This document shows, piece by piece, positions 46,723 to 56,151 of a stretch of DNA of 64,000 nt. The DNA lies in assembly GCA_963698645.1 (NCBI GenBank), contig CAVORP010000007.1:1054001-1118000 (forward strand), read 5' to 3'. Each line of letters begins with the position of its first letter. Within the stretch, counting starts at the first letter, position 1. The notes beneath the pieces were generated by a model. It was given only the letters and a program-made list of their open reading frames with translations. It had not been told where the DNA came from and did not search any database. This stretch comes from Ovoidimarina sp963698645 (GTDB lineage Bacteria > Pseudomonadota > Alphaproteobacteria > Rhodobacterales > Rhodobacteraceae). A program made the translations under genes and the position numbers.

Positions 46723-47793
46723 CTAGCTCAGAACGCGCCCTGCGGCGAGGCGGGCGAAGGCCACCGACAGGAGAATCCGGATCACGTGATGGGCGGTCAC
46801 GTAGATCACGCTGAGGTCCAGTGACAGCGCGACAAGCGCCATTTCCGTGAGCCCGCCCGGCGCGAAGGCGAGAAACACCGCGCGCCAGCTTTCGCCCACC
46901 AGTCCGGCCAGCGCGATGGAGAAGAGGCCGGAGAGCGCGAGCGTGGTGCCCACCGTCACCAGCGAGACCCGGAGGCCGGTCAGCAGCACGCCCGGCCCGC
47001 GCCCGGCAAAGCGTGCGCCAAGCGTCGTGCCGATGACGAGTTGCGTCAGGTTGACGAGCCAGCCCGGCGGCCCGCCTTCGACCCAACCCAGAAGATGCAC
47101 GACGCCCGAGACGATGATCGGCCCGGTGATGATGCCCGCAGGCATGCGGATGGCGCGACCGCCCACGGCGCCGATGACGCCGCAGGCCGCGAGGATCGCC
47201 CAGTCGCGGGCCGAGAGTGCGTGGCCTGTATCGCCGATCACAGCGCCCGTGGCGCTGCCCACGGTTTCGCCCGTCAGAAGGCCGAAGCCGATGGGGATCA
47301 GCACGATGCAGAGGATCAGGCGCAGGAATTGCAGCACCGCCAGAAGCGCGGGATCGGCCCCGGCCTGATCACCAAGCGCGATGGCCTCGATGAAGCCGCC
47401 GGGCATGGTGCCGTAATAGGCGGTCGGCGGATCGGAGATGCCCGCGCGCCGGGCAAGTGTATAGCCCAGCGCATGGGCGATGGGGACGAAGAGGGCCAGT
47501 GCCAGAAGGCTGGGCCACCAGCGGGACAGGTCGCTGCCGATCTCGGGCGTGACCGCCGCGCCGATCGATACGCCGATCACCGGGATGAAGAACAGCCGCA
47601 GTCCGGTGGGCGCGCCCACGACGTGCCCCAGCGGGCGCAGGTTGGCGATGGCAAGGGCGGCGGTGACGATGAGCGAGCCCAGAAGCCAGGGCAGCGGCAG
47701 GCCCAGACGCGACGCCGCATAGCCGCCCACGGCGCCGATGGCCAATGTCAGGCAGGCCGTCGGCCAGTGGGTTCTGGCGGCGGCGGCGTTCAC
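46723..47793 (-). CDS. AbrB-family (ammonia-monooxygenase-like) membrane protein
   Basis: About 356 residues, nearly all hydrophobic, with two similar halves (ASRLGLPLPWLLGSLIVTAA and ... GGRAIRMPAGIITGPIIVSG). The repeated GTMPGGFIEAIALGDQAGAD and FAPGGLTEMALVALSLD blocks are diagnostic of the AbrB duplication family, a membrane family unrelated to the AbrB DNA-binding regulator. Function is unknown; some members are proposed transporters. The GTG start overlaps the slyX stop (GTGA), suggesting coupling. Confidence 0.85.
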   Translation of the reverse strand: MNAAAARTHWPTACLTLAIGAVGGYAASRLGLPLPWLLGSLIVTAALAIANLRPLGHVVGAPTGLRLFFIPVIGVSIGAAVTPEIGSDLSRWWPSLLALALFVPIAHALGYTLARRAGISDPPTAYYGTMPGGFIEAIALGDQAGADPALLAVLQFLRLILCIVLIPIGFGLLTGETVGSATGAVIGDTGHALSARDWAILAACGVIGAVGGRAIRMPAGIITGPIIVSGVVHLLGWVEGGPPGWLVNLTQLVIGTTLGARFAGRGPGVLLTGLRVSLVTVGTTLALSGLFSIALAGLVGESWRAVFLAFAPGGLTEMALVALSLDLSVIYVTAHHVIRILLSVAFARLAAGRVLS

Positions 47794-47996
47794 CAATGGG
47801 GTGGTTTCTGGTCGGCCAGCGGCACGGTGCCGCCCATGTCCATCTCGCGCCCCGCCTCGCGTTCCATCAGCATCGCGACGCGTGCGGTCAGCCGGGCAAT
47901 CTCGGTTTCCTGCCGCGCGACGATGTCCGACAGATCGTCGGCGATGCGTTCGAGATGCGCGATGCGGGTTTGAAGATCTGTGACGGTTTCGCTCAT
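47790..47996 (-). CDS. slyX: SlyX family small coiled-coil protein
   Basis: 68 residues: an N-terminal heptad-rich helix (RIAHLERIADDLSDIVARQE and EIARLTARVAMLMERE) and a proline-rich tail ending KPPHW, which matches the SlyX family. The role of SlyX is unknown. Its stop overlaps the AbrB-family gene start. Confidence 0.8.
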   Translation of the reverse strand: MSETVTDLQTRIAHLERIADDLSDIVARQETEIARLTARVAMLMEREAGREMDMGGTVPLADQKPPHW

Positions 47997-48019
47997 GCAT
48001 GTCCTCTAGCGCGGGGCGC

Positions 48020-48039
48020 GGGGCTGGGAAAGCCCCTTT
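48020..48039 (+). other. Hairpin between slyX and hisS
   Basis: GGGGCT (48020-48025) pairs with AGCCCC (48031-48036) followed by TTT. It lies in the divergent gap, ~100 bases before hisS. It could be part of a 5' leader of hisS or a terminator from upstream read-through. No leader peptide rich in His was seen. Confidence 0.35.
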
Positions 48040-48137
48040 GGCGGCGCAGGAAGGGCGCATGCCTGCGAGCCACCGCTTGCCCCTTCAGGCCACGTGGGCT
48101 AGACGCGGGCGCGACGAAGAACAGGGGTTCGAGCGCC

Positions 48138-49619
48138 ATGGCCAAGCCGGGCAAGACACCACGTCCCAGGGCGGAGACGCCGAAGGGGTTCCGCGACTAT
48201 TTCGGCGCGGATGTGACCGAACGCGCGGCGATGCTGGACGCGATCGCGGGCGTGTACCGGAAATACGGGTTCGATCCGCTGGAATCCTCGGCGGTGGAGA
48301 CGGTCGAGGCGCTGGGCAAGTTCCTTCCCGATGTGGACCGCCCGAACGATGGCGTGTTCGCGTGGGAGGAGGATGGCGACTGGCTGGCGCTGCGGTATGA
48401 TCTGACGGCGCCCTTGGCGCGGGTCTATGCGCAGCACCGCAATGATCTGCCGACGCCCTATCGCCGCTATGCCATGGGGCCGGTGTGGCGGAACGAAAAG
48501 CCCGGGCCGGGGCGGTTCCGGCAGTTCTATCAATGCGATGCGGATACGGTGGGCACGGCGAACGTGGCGGCGGATGCGGAGATCTGCATGATGCTGGCGG
48601 AGGCCTTCGAGGCGCTGGATCTGGGCGGTGATTTCATCATCCGGGTGAACAACCGGAAGGTCCTGAACGGCGTGATGGAGGTCGCTGGCCTGCCGGAGAC
48701 GGCTGAGCGCGAGCGCGGTATCGTCCTGCGGGCGATCGACAAGCTTGACAGGCTGGGACCAGAGGGCGTGCGCGCGCTTCTGGGCGAGGGCAGGAAGGAC
48801 GAGAGTGGGGATTTCACGGAAGGCGCGGGTTTGTCGGCGGCTTCGGCGGATCGCATGATGGCATTTATGGACGCCCGAGCGGCCGACAATGCAGGGACCG
48901 TCCTGAAACTGATGGAGCTTACGACCGGTTCGGAGATCGGGCAGGAGGGCGTGCACGAGCTTCAGGACATGGAGCGACTTCTGGCTGCTGCGGGCTACGG
49001 CCCCGACCGGATCGTGATCGATCCCTCCGTTGTCCGGGGCCTCGGCTACTACACTGGCCCGGTTTTCGAGGCCGAACTCACCTTCGAGATCACCGACGAG
49101 AAGGGCCGCCCGCGGCAGTTCGGGTCGGTCGCGGGCGGCGGGCGCTATGACGATCTGGTCAAGCGCTTTACCGGGCAGGCGGTGCCGGCCACGGGGATTT
49201 CCATCGGGGTCGACCGGCTTCTGGCGGCGTTGCGGGCCAAGGGGCGGACCGGCGGGGACAGCACCGGGCCGGTGGTCGTGACCGTGATGGACCGCGACCG
49301 GATGGCGGATTATCAGGCCATGGCGGGCGAATTGCGCGCCGCGGATATCCGCGCCGAGGTTTATCTGGGCAACCCCAAGAATTTCGGCAACCAGATGAAA
49401 TATGCCGACCGGCGCGGCAGCCCGGTGGCGGTGATCGAAGGCTCGGACGAAAAGGCGCGCGGGGTGGTGCAGGTCAAGGACCTGATCCTTGGTGCCAAGA
49501 TCGCCGAGAATGCCGATCTTGAGGAATGGCAGTCGCGGCCCTCGCAATACGAGGTGCCGCGCGGCGATCTTGTGGCGAAGATCCGCGAAATCCTTGCCGA
49601 GCACGGGCTGGGAGAATGA
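48138..49619 (+). CDS. hisS: Histidyl-tRNA synthetase
   Basis: 493 residues, class II synthetase charging tRNA-His. Motif 2 region: GPVWRNEKPGPGRFRQFYQCD near residue 120. Histidine-binding motifs: RGLGYYTGPVFEAE near residue 300 and VAGGGRYDDL. An anticodon-binding domain is at the C-terminus. The ATG at 48138 is followed by the lysine- and proline-rich start MAKPGKTPRPRAETPKGFRD. Stop overlaps hisZ start (ATGA), and hisZ-hisG follow in one operon. Confidence 0.96.
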   Translation: MAKPGKTPRPRAETPKGFRDYFGADVTERAAMLDAIAGVYRKYGFDPLESSAVETVEALGKFLPDVDRPNDGVFAWEEDGDWLALRYDLTAPLARVYAQHRNDLPTPYRRYAMGPVWRNEKPGPGRFRQFYQCDADTVGTANVAADAEICMMLAEAFEALDLGGDFIIRVNNRKVLNGVMEVAGLPETAERERGIVLRAIDKLDRLGPEGVRALLGEGRKDESGDFTEGAGLSAASADRMMAFMDARAADNAGTVLKLMELTTGSEIGQEGVHELQDMERLLAAAGYGPDRIVIDPSVVRGLGYYTGPVFEAELTFEITDEKGRPRQFGSVAGGGRYDDLVKRFTGQAVPATGISIGVDRLLAALRAKGRTGGDSTGPVVVTVMDRDRMADYQAMAGELRAADIRAEVYLGNPKNFGNQMKYADRRGSPVAVIEGSDEKARGVVQVKDLILGAKIAENADLEEWQSRPSQYEVPRGDLVAKIREILAEHGLGE

Positions 49620-50662
49620 CCGAAGGCCGGGTTCGGGACGAGGTGGCGCGGCTCTTGGCGGCGTTCGAGGCGCGCGGCGCGGTGCGGATCGAGGCGGATA
49701 TCCTGCAACCGGCCGAGACGCTTCTTGACCTCTATGGCGAGGATATCAGGGCGCGGGCCTTCGTGACCGCCGATCCCTTGCGGGGCGAGGCGATGCTGCG
49801 CCCGGATTTCACGGTGCCGGTGGTGCAGATGCATCTGGCCGGGGGCGCGGAGACTGCGCGTTATACCTATGCCGGGCCGGTGTTCCGGAAACAGCCGGAT
49901 GCGGATCGTCCGGTCGAGTTCGAGCAGGTGGGGTACGAGCTTTTTGGCGGGGCGGACCGGGCCGTGGCGGATGCCGAGGTATTCGCGGCGTTCCACGAAT
50001 TGCTGACGCCGCACGGGATGATGCCCGCCACGGGAGATATCGGGCTGATCCGGGCCGCGGTTCTGGGGCTGCGCACGAGCGAGATCCGCAAGCAGGCGCT
50101 GATGCGCCATTTGTGGCGGCCGCGGCGGTTCCGGGCGCTGGTGGAACGGTATCGCGCGGTGCGGCCCGTTCCCGCGCTTGCGGGTTCGCCCGAGAGCCCC
50201 GAGATCGGATTGCGCAGCCGGGCCGAGGTCGAGGCGCGGCTGGCCGCCCTTGCCCTTGATGCGACGGTGCCGCCCCTGTCGGAGGGCGAAGCGGCCCTGC
50301 TGGACGCGATACTTGCGCTGAAGGAAGCCAGCGGGATGGTCCTGCCGCAGTTGCGCGATATCGCGGTGGATATGCCGGCGATCCGCGAGGCGGTGGTCGG
50401 GTTCGAGGCACGGTTGGCGGCGCTGGACGCCGTCGGGATTGACGCGGCGCGTGTGCCGTTCGAGGCGAGTTACGGACGCACGACCCTTGAGTATTACGAC
50501 GGGTTCGTCTTTGGGTTCGTGGCCCCGGCGCGGCCCGACCTGCCGCCGGTGGCGACGGGTGGGCGGTATGACACGCTGACCCGCGCACTGGGCGGGGGCA
50601 GGGACGCCGCTTCCGTGGGCGGTGTCGTGCGGCCGGGCCTGTTGACGGAGTTGTCGTCATGA
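49616..50662 (+). CDS. hisZ: ATP phosphoribosyltransferase regulatory subunit
   Basis: 348-residue HisS-like paralogue lacking aminoacylation signatures. AETLLDLYGEDIRARAFVT and AMLRPDFTVPVVQMHL near residue 60 and the closing GFVFGFVAPARPDLPPVATG resemble synthetase core elements. HisZ forms a hetero-octamer with short HisG in the first step of histidine biosynthesis, and a short hisG follows directly, overlapping by four bases. Confidence 0.93.
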   Translation: MTEGRVRDEVARLLAAFEARGAVRIEADILQPAETLLDLYGEDIRARAFVTADPLRGEAMLRPDFTVPVVQMHLAGGAETARYTYAGPVFRKQPDADRPVEFEQVGYELFGGADRAVADAEVFAAFHELLTPHGMMPATGDIGLIRAAVLGLRTSEIRKQALMRHLWRPRRFRALVERYRAVRPVPALAGSPESPEIGLRSRAEVEARLAALALDATVPPLSEGEAALLDAILALKEASGMVLPQLRDIAVDMPAIREAVVGFEARLAALDAVGIDAARVPFEASYGRTTLEYYDGFVFGFVAPARPDLPPVATGGRYDTLTRALGGGRDAASVGGVVRPGLLTELSS

Positions 50663-51357
50663 CGCTCAAGCTTGGCATTCCGTCCAAGGGACGGCTGATG
50701 GAGAAGACGTTCGACTGGTTCGGCGCGCGCGGAATCGAGATGCGGCCGGCGGGATCGGGGCGCGAATACCTTGCCGAAGTGGCGGTGGACGGGCTTGAGA
50801 TCGTGCTTCTGGCAGCGGGCGAGATTCCGCGCGAACTGGGCGCGGGACGCATCCATCTGGGCGTGACCGGTATGGATGTGGTGCAGGACCGGCTGCCCCA
50901 TTGGGACATGCAGGTCAAGGAACTGGCGCAACTGGGGTTCGGCCATGCCGACCTGACGATCGCGGTGCCGGATTTCTGGCACGACGTGTCGACGTTGCAC
51001 GATCTTGATGCCGCGGCGGCGGCATTCCGGGCGACCCATGGTCACCGGCTTCGGATAGCCACCAAGTATCACCGGCTGGTCCGCGAATTCCTGCGTTTGC
51101 AGGGTGTTGCCGATTACAGCCTTGTGGACAGCCAGGGCGCGACCGAGGGTACGGTGCGCAACCTGACCGCCGAGGCGATTGCCGATATCACCTCGACCGG
51201 AGAGACGTTGCGGGCCAATCACCTGCGGCCTCTGGAGGACGGGGTGATCCTGAAGAGCCAGGCCGCGCTCTACAAATCACGGGCCGCCGATTGGTCGGGC
51301 GACGGGCGGAACCTTTTCGCGGCGCTTATCGAGAAGATCGGGCTGGGCGCGTCCTAG
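50659..51357 (+). CDS. hisG: ATP phosphoribosyltransferase catalytic subunit, short form
   Basis: 232 residues, i.e. the short HisG that needs HisZ. It starts LKLGIPSKGRLMEKTF and carries DLTIAVPDFW and LVDSQGATEGTVRNL with the PRPP-binding loop region. The C-terminal regulatory ACT-like domain of long HisG is absent. It commits PRPP and ATP to histidine. The stop is followed by an imperfect hairpin (AGCACCC ... GGGTGCT, 51356-51399) before cdd. Confidence 0.95.
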   Translation: MTLKLGIPSKGRLMEKTFDWFGARGIEMRPAGSGREYLAEVAVDGLEIVLLAAGEIPRELGAGRIHLGVTGMDVVQDRLPHWDMQVKELAQLGFGHADLTIAVPDFWHDVSTLHDLDAAAAAFRATHGHRLRIATKYHRLVREFLRLQGVADYSLVDSQGATEGTVRNLTAEAIADITSTGETLRANHLRPLEDGVILKSQAALYKSRAADWSGDGRNLFAALIEKIGLGAS

Positions 51358-51414
51358 CACCCTTGCGCTCCCCCCCTGTGGAGACGCAGACTGGGTGCTG
51401 AAAGGAGCCGATCC

Positions 51415-51807
51415 ATGACGCTGATCGAGGAGGCGCGGCGCGTGCGCGAGAATGCCCATGCGCCCTATTCGCGGTTCAAGGTCGGTGCGGCGTTGCGCAC
51501 TGTCTCGGGCCGGGTTTTTGTCGGATGCAATGTCGAGAACGTCGCCTATCCCGAAGGGACCTGCGCCGAGGCGGGCGCGATCGCGGCGATGTGTGCCGCG
51601 GGCGAGTACGAGATTGCCGAGGTCGCGGTGATCGCCGACAGCCCCGACCCGGTGCCGCCCTGCGGCGGGTGCCGACAGAAGCTGGCGGAATTCGCCGCGG
51701 GCGATGTTGCGGTGACGATGGCGACGCTGGACGGGGCGGAGCAGGTGGTGACCGTCGCCGGTCTTTTGCCCGGCGCCTTTGTCGCCGGTCACATGGACAG
51801 GGCCTGA
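51415..51807 (+). CDS. cdd: Cytidine deaminase
   Basis: 130-residue homotetrameric-type cytidine deaminase. The zinc site is CAEAGAI near residue 54 (Cys plus catalytic Glu) with PCGGCRQ near residue 84; APYSRFKVGAALRT is the substrate motif. It converts cytidine and deoxycytidine to uridine. First gene of the salvage operon cdd-deoA-deoB-add-upp. An AAAGGAG ribosome site precedes the ATG. Confidence 0.95.
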   Translation: MTLIEEARRVRENAHAPYSRFKVGAALRTVSGRVFVGCNVENVAYPEGTCAEAGAIAAMCAAGEYEIAEVAVIADSPDPVPPCGGCRQKLAEFAAGDVAVTMATLDGAEQVVTVAGLLPGAFVAGHMDRA

Positions 51808-51808
51808 G

Positions 51809-53113
51809 ATGGACGCGCGGACGATCCTCAGCCGGTTGCGGACCGGAGAACAGCTCTCGCGCGACGAGATCGGCTGGTTCGCACAGGGGCTTGCCACGGG
51901 TGCGGTCACGGACGCACAGGCCGGGGCCTTTGCGATGGGCGTCTGCCTTCAGGGGCTTGGCGAGGCGGGACGCGTGGCGCTGACCGAGGCGATGCGCGAC
52001 TCGGGCACGCGGCTGGTCTGGGACCTGCCCGCGCCCGTCGCCGACAAGCACTCCACGGGCGGCTTGGGGGACGTGGTGTCGCTGTTGCTGGCCCCGATCC
52101 TGGCCGAGGCGGGGGTCTATTGCCCGATGATCTCGGGGCGCGGGCTTGGGCATACCGGGGGCACGCTCGACAAGCTCGAGGCGATCCCGGGGTTCACCGT
52201 CGATCTTGACGAGGCGCGGTTTCGGGCCGTCGTGGGCGACGTGGGATGCGCCATCGTTTCGGCCTCGGGCGATCTGGCGCCGGCGGACAAACGGCTTTAC
52301 GCGGTGCGCGATGTGAGCGGGACGGTGGAGAGCATCGACCTGATCACCGCGTCGATCCTGTCGAAGAAGCTGGCCGCGGGGCTGGAGGCGCTGGTTCTGG
52401 ATGTGAAGGCGGGGACGGGTGCGTTCATGGCCACGGTCGAGGAGGCGCGTGCACTTGCTCAGGCGCTTGTGCAGACGGCCAACGGGGCCGGGTGCCGGAC
52501 CACGGCGCTGATGACGGATATGTGGCAGCCGCTTGCCTCGGCGGTGGGTAATGCGGTCGAGGTGCGGGCGGTGGTCACGGCCCTGTCCGGCGGTGAGGCG
52601 CGGCTTGCGGAGTTGACCGTTGCGCTGTGTGGTGAGGTTCTTGCCCTTGCCGGTGTGGCGGAGAGCGCCGAGGCCGGTACCGCGACGGCGCGGGCCATTC
52701 TGGAGGACGGGCGGGCGGCGGAACGGTTCGGGCGGATGGTGGCCGCGCAGGGGGGACCTGCGGATTTCATTGAGCGCTGCGACCAGCATCTGCCAAAGGC
52801 ACCGGTGGCCCATGTCGTGCGTGCCGGTGTCGCGGGGTATGTCGCGGCGATCGACGGGCGGGCGCTGGGCCTTGCGGTGGTTGCCATGGGCGGTGGCCGG
52901 ATGCGGGGCGGCGATCAGGTTGATCCGCGCGTCGGGCTGACCGGGGTCGCGCCGCTTGGTGCGAAACTGGCGCCCGATACGCCGCTTGCGGTGATCCATG
53001 CGGCGGACGAGGCGATGGCGCAGGCTGCGGAGCAGGCATTTCGTGCGGCAGTGACGATCACGTCCGAGCCGGTTGCGTCGGGGCCATTGATCCTTGAAAG
53101 GATAGCATTGTGA
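51809..53113 (+). CDS. deoA: Thymidine phosphorylase
   Basis: 434 residues. The signature KHSTGGLGDVVSLLLAPILA near residue 80 binds phosphate and nucleoside; SGRGLGHTGGTLDKLE follows. The C-terminal domain has GGRMRGGDQVDPRVG. It splits thymidine or deoxyuridine into base and deoxyribose-1-phosphate. Starts two bases after cdd and overlaps deoB by four bases. Confidence 0.95.
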   Translation: MDARTILSRLRTGEQLSRDEIGWFAQGLATGAVTDAQAGAFAMGVCLQGLGEAGRVALTEAMRDSGTRLVWDLPAPVADKHSTGGLGDVVSLLLAPILAEAGVYCPMISGRGLGHTGGTLDKLEAIPGFTVDLDEARFRAVVGDVGCAIVSASGDLAPADKRLYAVRDVSGTVESIDLITASILSKKLAAGLEALVLDVKAGTGAFMATVEEARALAQALVQTANGAGCRTTALMTDMWQPLASAVGNAVEVRAVVTALSGGEARLAELTVALCGEVLALAGVAESAEAGTATARAILEDGRAAERFGRMVAAQGGPADFIERCDQHLPKAPVAHVVRAGVAGYVAAIDGRALGLAVVAMGGGRMRGGDQVDPRVGLTGVAPLGAKLAPDTPLAVIHAADEAMAQAAEQAFRAAVTITSEPVASGPLILERIAL

Positions 53114-54318
53114 GGCGGGCCTTTCTGATCGTGATCGATTCGGCCGGCTGCGGTGGCGCGCCGGATGCGGATGCGTTTTTCAACGAGGACCGCCCGGATA
53201 CCGGGGCCAATACGCTTGGGCATATCGCGCAGCATTGTGCCGGCGGTCAGGCTGATACGGGGCGGTCGGGACCTTTGCGGATGCCGCATCTGGACCGGCT
53301 GGGCCTGGGGGCTGCGGTGCGGCTCGCCTCGGGCGATGCGACGCCGGGGTTGGAGGCCGCGCCAGAGGGGCTTTGGGGTGCGGCGACCGAGGTTTCGAAG
53401 GGCAAGGACACGCCCTCGGGGCATTGGGAGCTTGCGGGCCTGCCGGTGCCGTGGGACTGGACCTATTTTCCCGATGCCGAGCCGGCCTTTCCCGAGGAAT
53501 TGGTGGCTGAAGTGTGCCGGTTGGCCGGCACGGATGGCATTCTGGGAAATCGCCATGCGCCCGGCACCGCGATCATCGAGGAGGAGGGCCCGCGCCATCT
53601 CGAGACCGGCTGGCCGATTTGCTATACCTCGGCAGACAGCGTGTTCCAGATCGCCGCCCACGAAGAGGCGTTCGGGCTGGAGCGGCTTCTGAAGCTTTGC
53701 AAGGATCTTGCGCCGACGCTGCACGCGATGCGGGTCGGCCGGGTGATCGCGCGGCCCTTTGTCGGCGTTCCCGGCGCTTTTGTGCGCACGCCGCACCGGC
53801 GCGATTATGCGATTACCCCGCCGGGTCCGACCCTGTGCGACTGGGCCCATGATGCGGGCCGTTGCGTGCATGCGGTGGGCAAGATCGGGGATATCTTCTC
53901 GATGCAGGGGATCGACGACGTGGCGAAGGGAACGGATGCGGAGCTGATGGAGCATCTGGTGGGGCTTGTGGCCTCGGCCGAGGATGGGAGCCTGACCTTC
54001 GCCAATTTCGTCGAGTTCGACAGCGTCTATGGCCACCGCCGCGACGTGGCGGGATATGCGCGCGCGCTGGAATGGTTCGACGCGCAGGTGCCACGCCTGA
54101 TGGGCGCGATGCGCGAGGGCGATCTGATGATCTTTACCGCCGATCACGGCAACGATCCCAGTTGGACCGGAACCGATCACACTCGCGAACGGGTGCCGGT
54201 GGTGGGAACGGGGCTGGGCTTGCGACCTGTGGGTAATGTGGGGTTCGTCGACGTCGCGGCCAGCATCGCGGCCCATCTGGGCGTGCCCGCACAGGGGCCG
54301 GGGAAGTCATTCCTGTGA
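53110..54318 (+). CDS. deoB: Phosphopentomutase
   Basis: 402 residues, alkaline-phosphatase fold. Metal and catalytic motifs: IDSAGCGGAPDAD at the N-terminus, GKDTPSGHWE near residue 103, and FTADHGNDPSWTGTDHTRE near residue 345. It interconverts (deoxy)ribose-1- and -5-phosphates from nucleoside breakdown. The GTG start overlaps the deoA stop. The frame is intact. Confidence 0.95.
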   Translation: MRRAFLIVIDSAGCGGAPDADAFFNEDRPDTGANTLGHIAQHCAGGQADTGRSGPLRMPHLDRLGLGAAVRLASGDATPGLEAAPEGLWGAATEVSKGKDTPSGHWELAGLPVPWDWTYFPDAEPAFPEELVAEVCRLAGTDGILGNRHAPGTAIIEEEGPRHLETGWPICYTSADSVFQIAAHEEAFGLERLLKLCKDLAPTLHAMRVGRVIARPFVGVPGAFVRTPHRRDYAITPPGPTLCDWAHDAGRCVHAVGKIGDIFSMQGIDDVAKGTDAELMEHLVGLVASAEDGSLTFANFVEFDSVYGHRRDVAGYARALEWFDAQVPRLMGAMREGDLMIFTADHGNDPSWTGTDHTRERVPVVGTGLGLRPVGNVGFVDVAASIAAHLGVPAQGPGKSFL

Positions 54319-55302
54319 GCTTGAAGGACATGCCCAAGGTCGAGTTGCATCTGCACCTCGAAGGTGCCGCTCCGCCCGGGTTCATCCGCGGGCTGGCGCA
54401 GGAGAAATCGGTGGATCTTTCGGGGATCTTCGACGCGCGGGGCGATTATCGTTTTGCCGATTTCTGGGATTTCCTGAAGGTCTATGAAGCGGCCACCTCG
54501 GTCCTGCAGAGCGCCGAGGATTACGCCCGTCTGACCCGGGCGGTTCTGGCCGAAAGCGCGTCGAATGGGGTGATCTATTCCGAGACTTTTCTGAGCCCGG
54601 ATTTCTGTGGCGGGCGGGATGTGGGCGCGTGGCGCGAATACCTCCATGCGATACGGGAGGCGGCGGATCAGGCGGAACGGGAGGACGGGATCATCCTGCG
54701 CGGCATCGTCACGCCGATCCGGCATTTCGGGCCCGAGAAGGCGCGCGAGACGGCACTTTGCGCGGCCGAGACCGCCGGAGACTGGATCGTGGGGTTCGGG
54801 ATCGCGGGCGACGAGAAGACCGGGGAGCCCGGCGATTTCGCGTGGTCCTTCGACATGGCGCGCGAGGCGGGTCTGCGGCTGACCGCCCATGCGGGCGAGT
54901 GGCGGGGGGCGGAGAGCGTGCGCGCGGCCATCGACGACCTTCGGGTCGAGCGGATCGGGCATGGCGTGCGGGCCATCGAGGACCCGGCGCTGGTCGACCG
55001 GCTGGCCGAGGATGGGATCGTGCTTGAGGTCTGTCCGGGGTCGAACGTGGTGCTGGGAGTCTATCCCCACTGGCATTCTCACCCGATCGAGAAGCTGCGC
55101 GCCGCGGGGGTGAAGGTGACCGTTTCCACCGATGACCCGCCGTTCTTTCACACCACCATGTCGCACGAGTTCGACCGGCTGGCCGATACGTTTGGCTGGG
55201 ACCGGGGTGAATTCGATGACACTGAACCGGACCGCCGCCGAAGCCGCATTCTGTGACGACGCGACGCGCGCCAAACTATTGAAGAAACTGGAGAGCCAAT
55301 GA
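54315..55302 (+). CDS. add: Adenosine deaminase (one frameshift near 3' end)
   Basis: About 329 residues. Zinc ligands in KVELHLHLEGAAPP near residue 8, catalytic HAGEWRG near residue 195, RIGHGVRAI, and STDDPPFF near residue 275 for the final aspartates. Near 55215 one base breaks the frame; the continuing frame (MTLNRTAAEAAFCDDATRAK to the TGA at 55300-55302) matches the family C-terminus. It converts adenosine to inosine. The repaired stop overlaps the upp start by four bases. Confidence 0.93.
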
Positions 55303-55931
55303 CCGAGCATCTTACTGTCGTTCGTCACCCGCTGGTGCAGCACAAACTGACGCTCATGCGCGAAAAGGACACATCCACGGCGGTGTTCCGGCAACTTCTG
55401 CGCGAGATCAGCCATCTTCTGGCCTATGAGGTGACGCGGAACCTCGAGTTGACGACCAAGTGGATTGAAACGCCCCTGACCGAGATGAAGGCGCCGGTTC
55501 TGGACGGGCGCAAGCTTGCGCTGGTGTCGATCCTGCGGGCAGGCAACGGGTTGCTGGACGGGATGCTGGACCTGATCCCCTCGGCGCGGGTGGGTTTCGT
55601 GGGTCTTTACCGGGACGAGAAGACGCTCAAACCGGTTCAGTATTACTGCAAGTTGCCGAAGGAGCTGGACGAACGGCTGGTGATCGCGGTCGATCCGATG
55701 CTGGCCACGGGCAATTCCTCGGTCGCGGCGATCGATCTTCTGAAGGCGGCGGGGGCGACGAATATCCGCTTTCTGTGCCTGCTGGCGGCACCCGAGGGTG
55801 TGGCGCGGATGAAGGAGGCGCATCCGGATGTGCCCGTGGTCACCGCGGCGCTGGATGAGAAGCTGAACGAGATGGGGTATATCGTCCCCGGTCTGGGGGA
55901 TGCGGGCGACCGCATGTTTGGCACGAAATAG
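55299..55931 (+). CDS. upp: Uracil phosphoribosyltransferase
   Basis: 210 residues. It has the substrate segment ISHLLAYEVTRNLELTT, and the PRPP loop VIAVDPMLATGNSSVAAID near residue 130. It makes UMP from uracil and PRPP. Last gene of the salvage operon; together the operon converts cytidine, thymidine, uridine and adenosine into usable bases and sugars. Confidence 0.96.
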   Translation: MTEHLTVVRHPLVQHKLTLMREKDTSTAVFRQLLREISHLLAYEVTRNLELTTKWIETPLTEMKAPVLDGRKLALVSILRAGNGLLDGMLDLIPSARVGFVGLYRDEKTLKPVQYYCKLPKELDERLVIAVDPMLATGNSSVAAIDLLKAAGATNIRFLCLLAAPEGVARMKEAHPDVPVVTAALDEKLNEMGYIVPGLGDAGDRMFGTK

Positions 55932-56070
55932 CGCGCGCCAGGAGCGATTGGCGGGCCGCGTGTCGCGGGACAGGCGGCTTGAGCCCCAGAGTTACTCTTT
56001 AAGATCATAGTGTTGTCAGTTTTTTCTGGCTACAGATAGGGTATCCTGCATCTGTCTACTAAAGTCTTAG

Positions 56071-56100
56071 TTGACAGGATCGCGGTCCCGCGACTAACGT
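56071..56100 (+). promoter_or_regulatory. Candidate promoter with palindromic operator before the glycerol-type transporter
   Basis: TTGACA at 56071-56076 and TAACGT at 56095-56100 (18-base spacer) form a plausible sigma-70 promoter. The palindrome TCGCGG-TC-CCGCGA (56080-56093) sits between the two boxes, where a bound repressor would block polymerase. The ribosome site GGGAGGAGA lies before the ATG at 56152. Confidence 0.45.
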
Positions 56101-56151
56101 CATGGCAGCCGGTCAAGGTCGGCTCACATAGATCTTTGGGAGGAGATAGAG

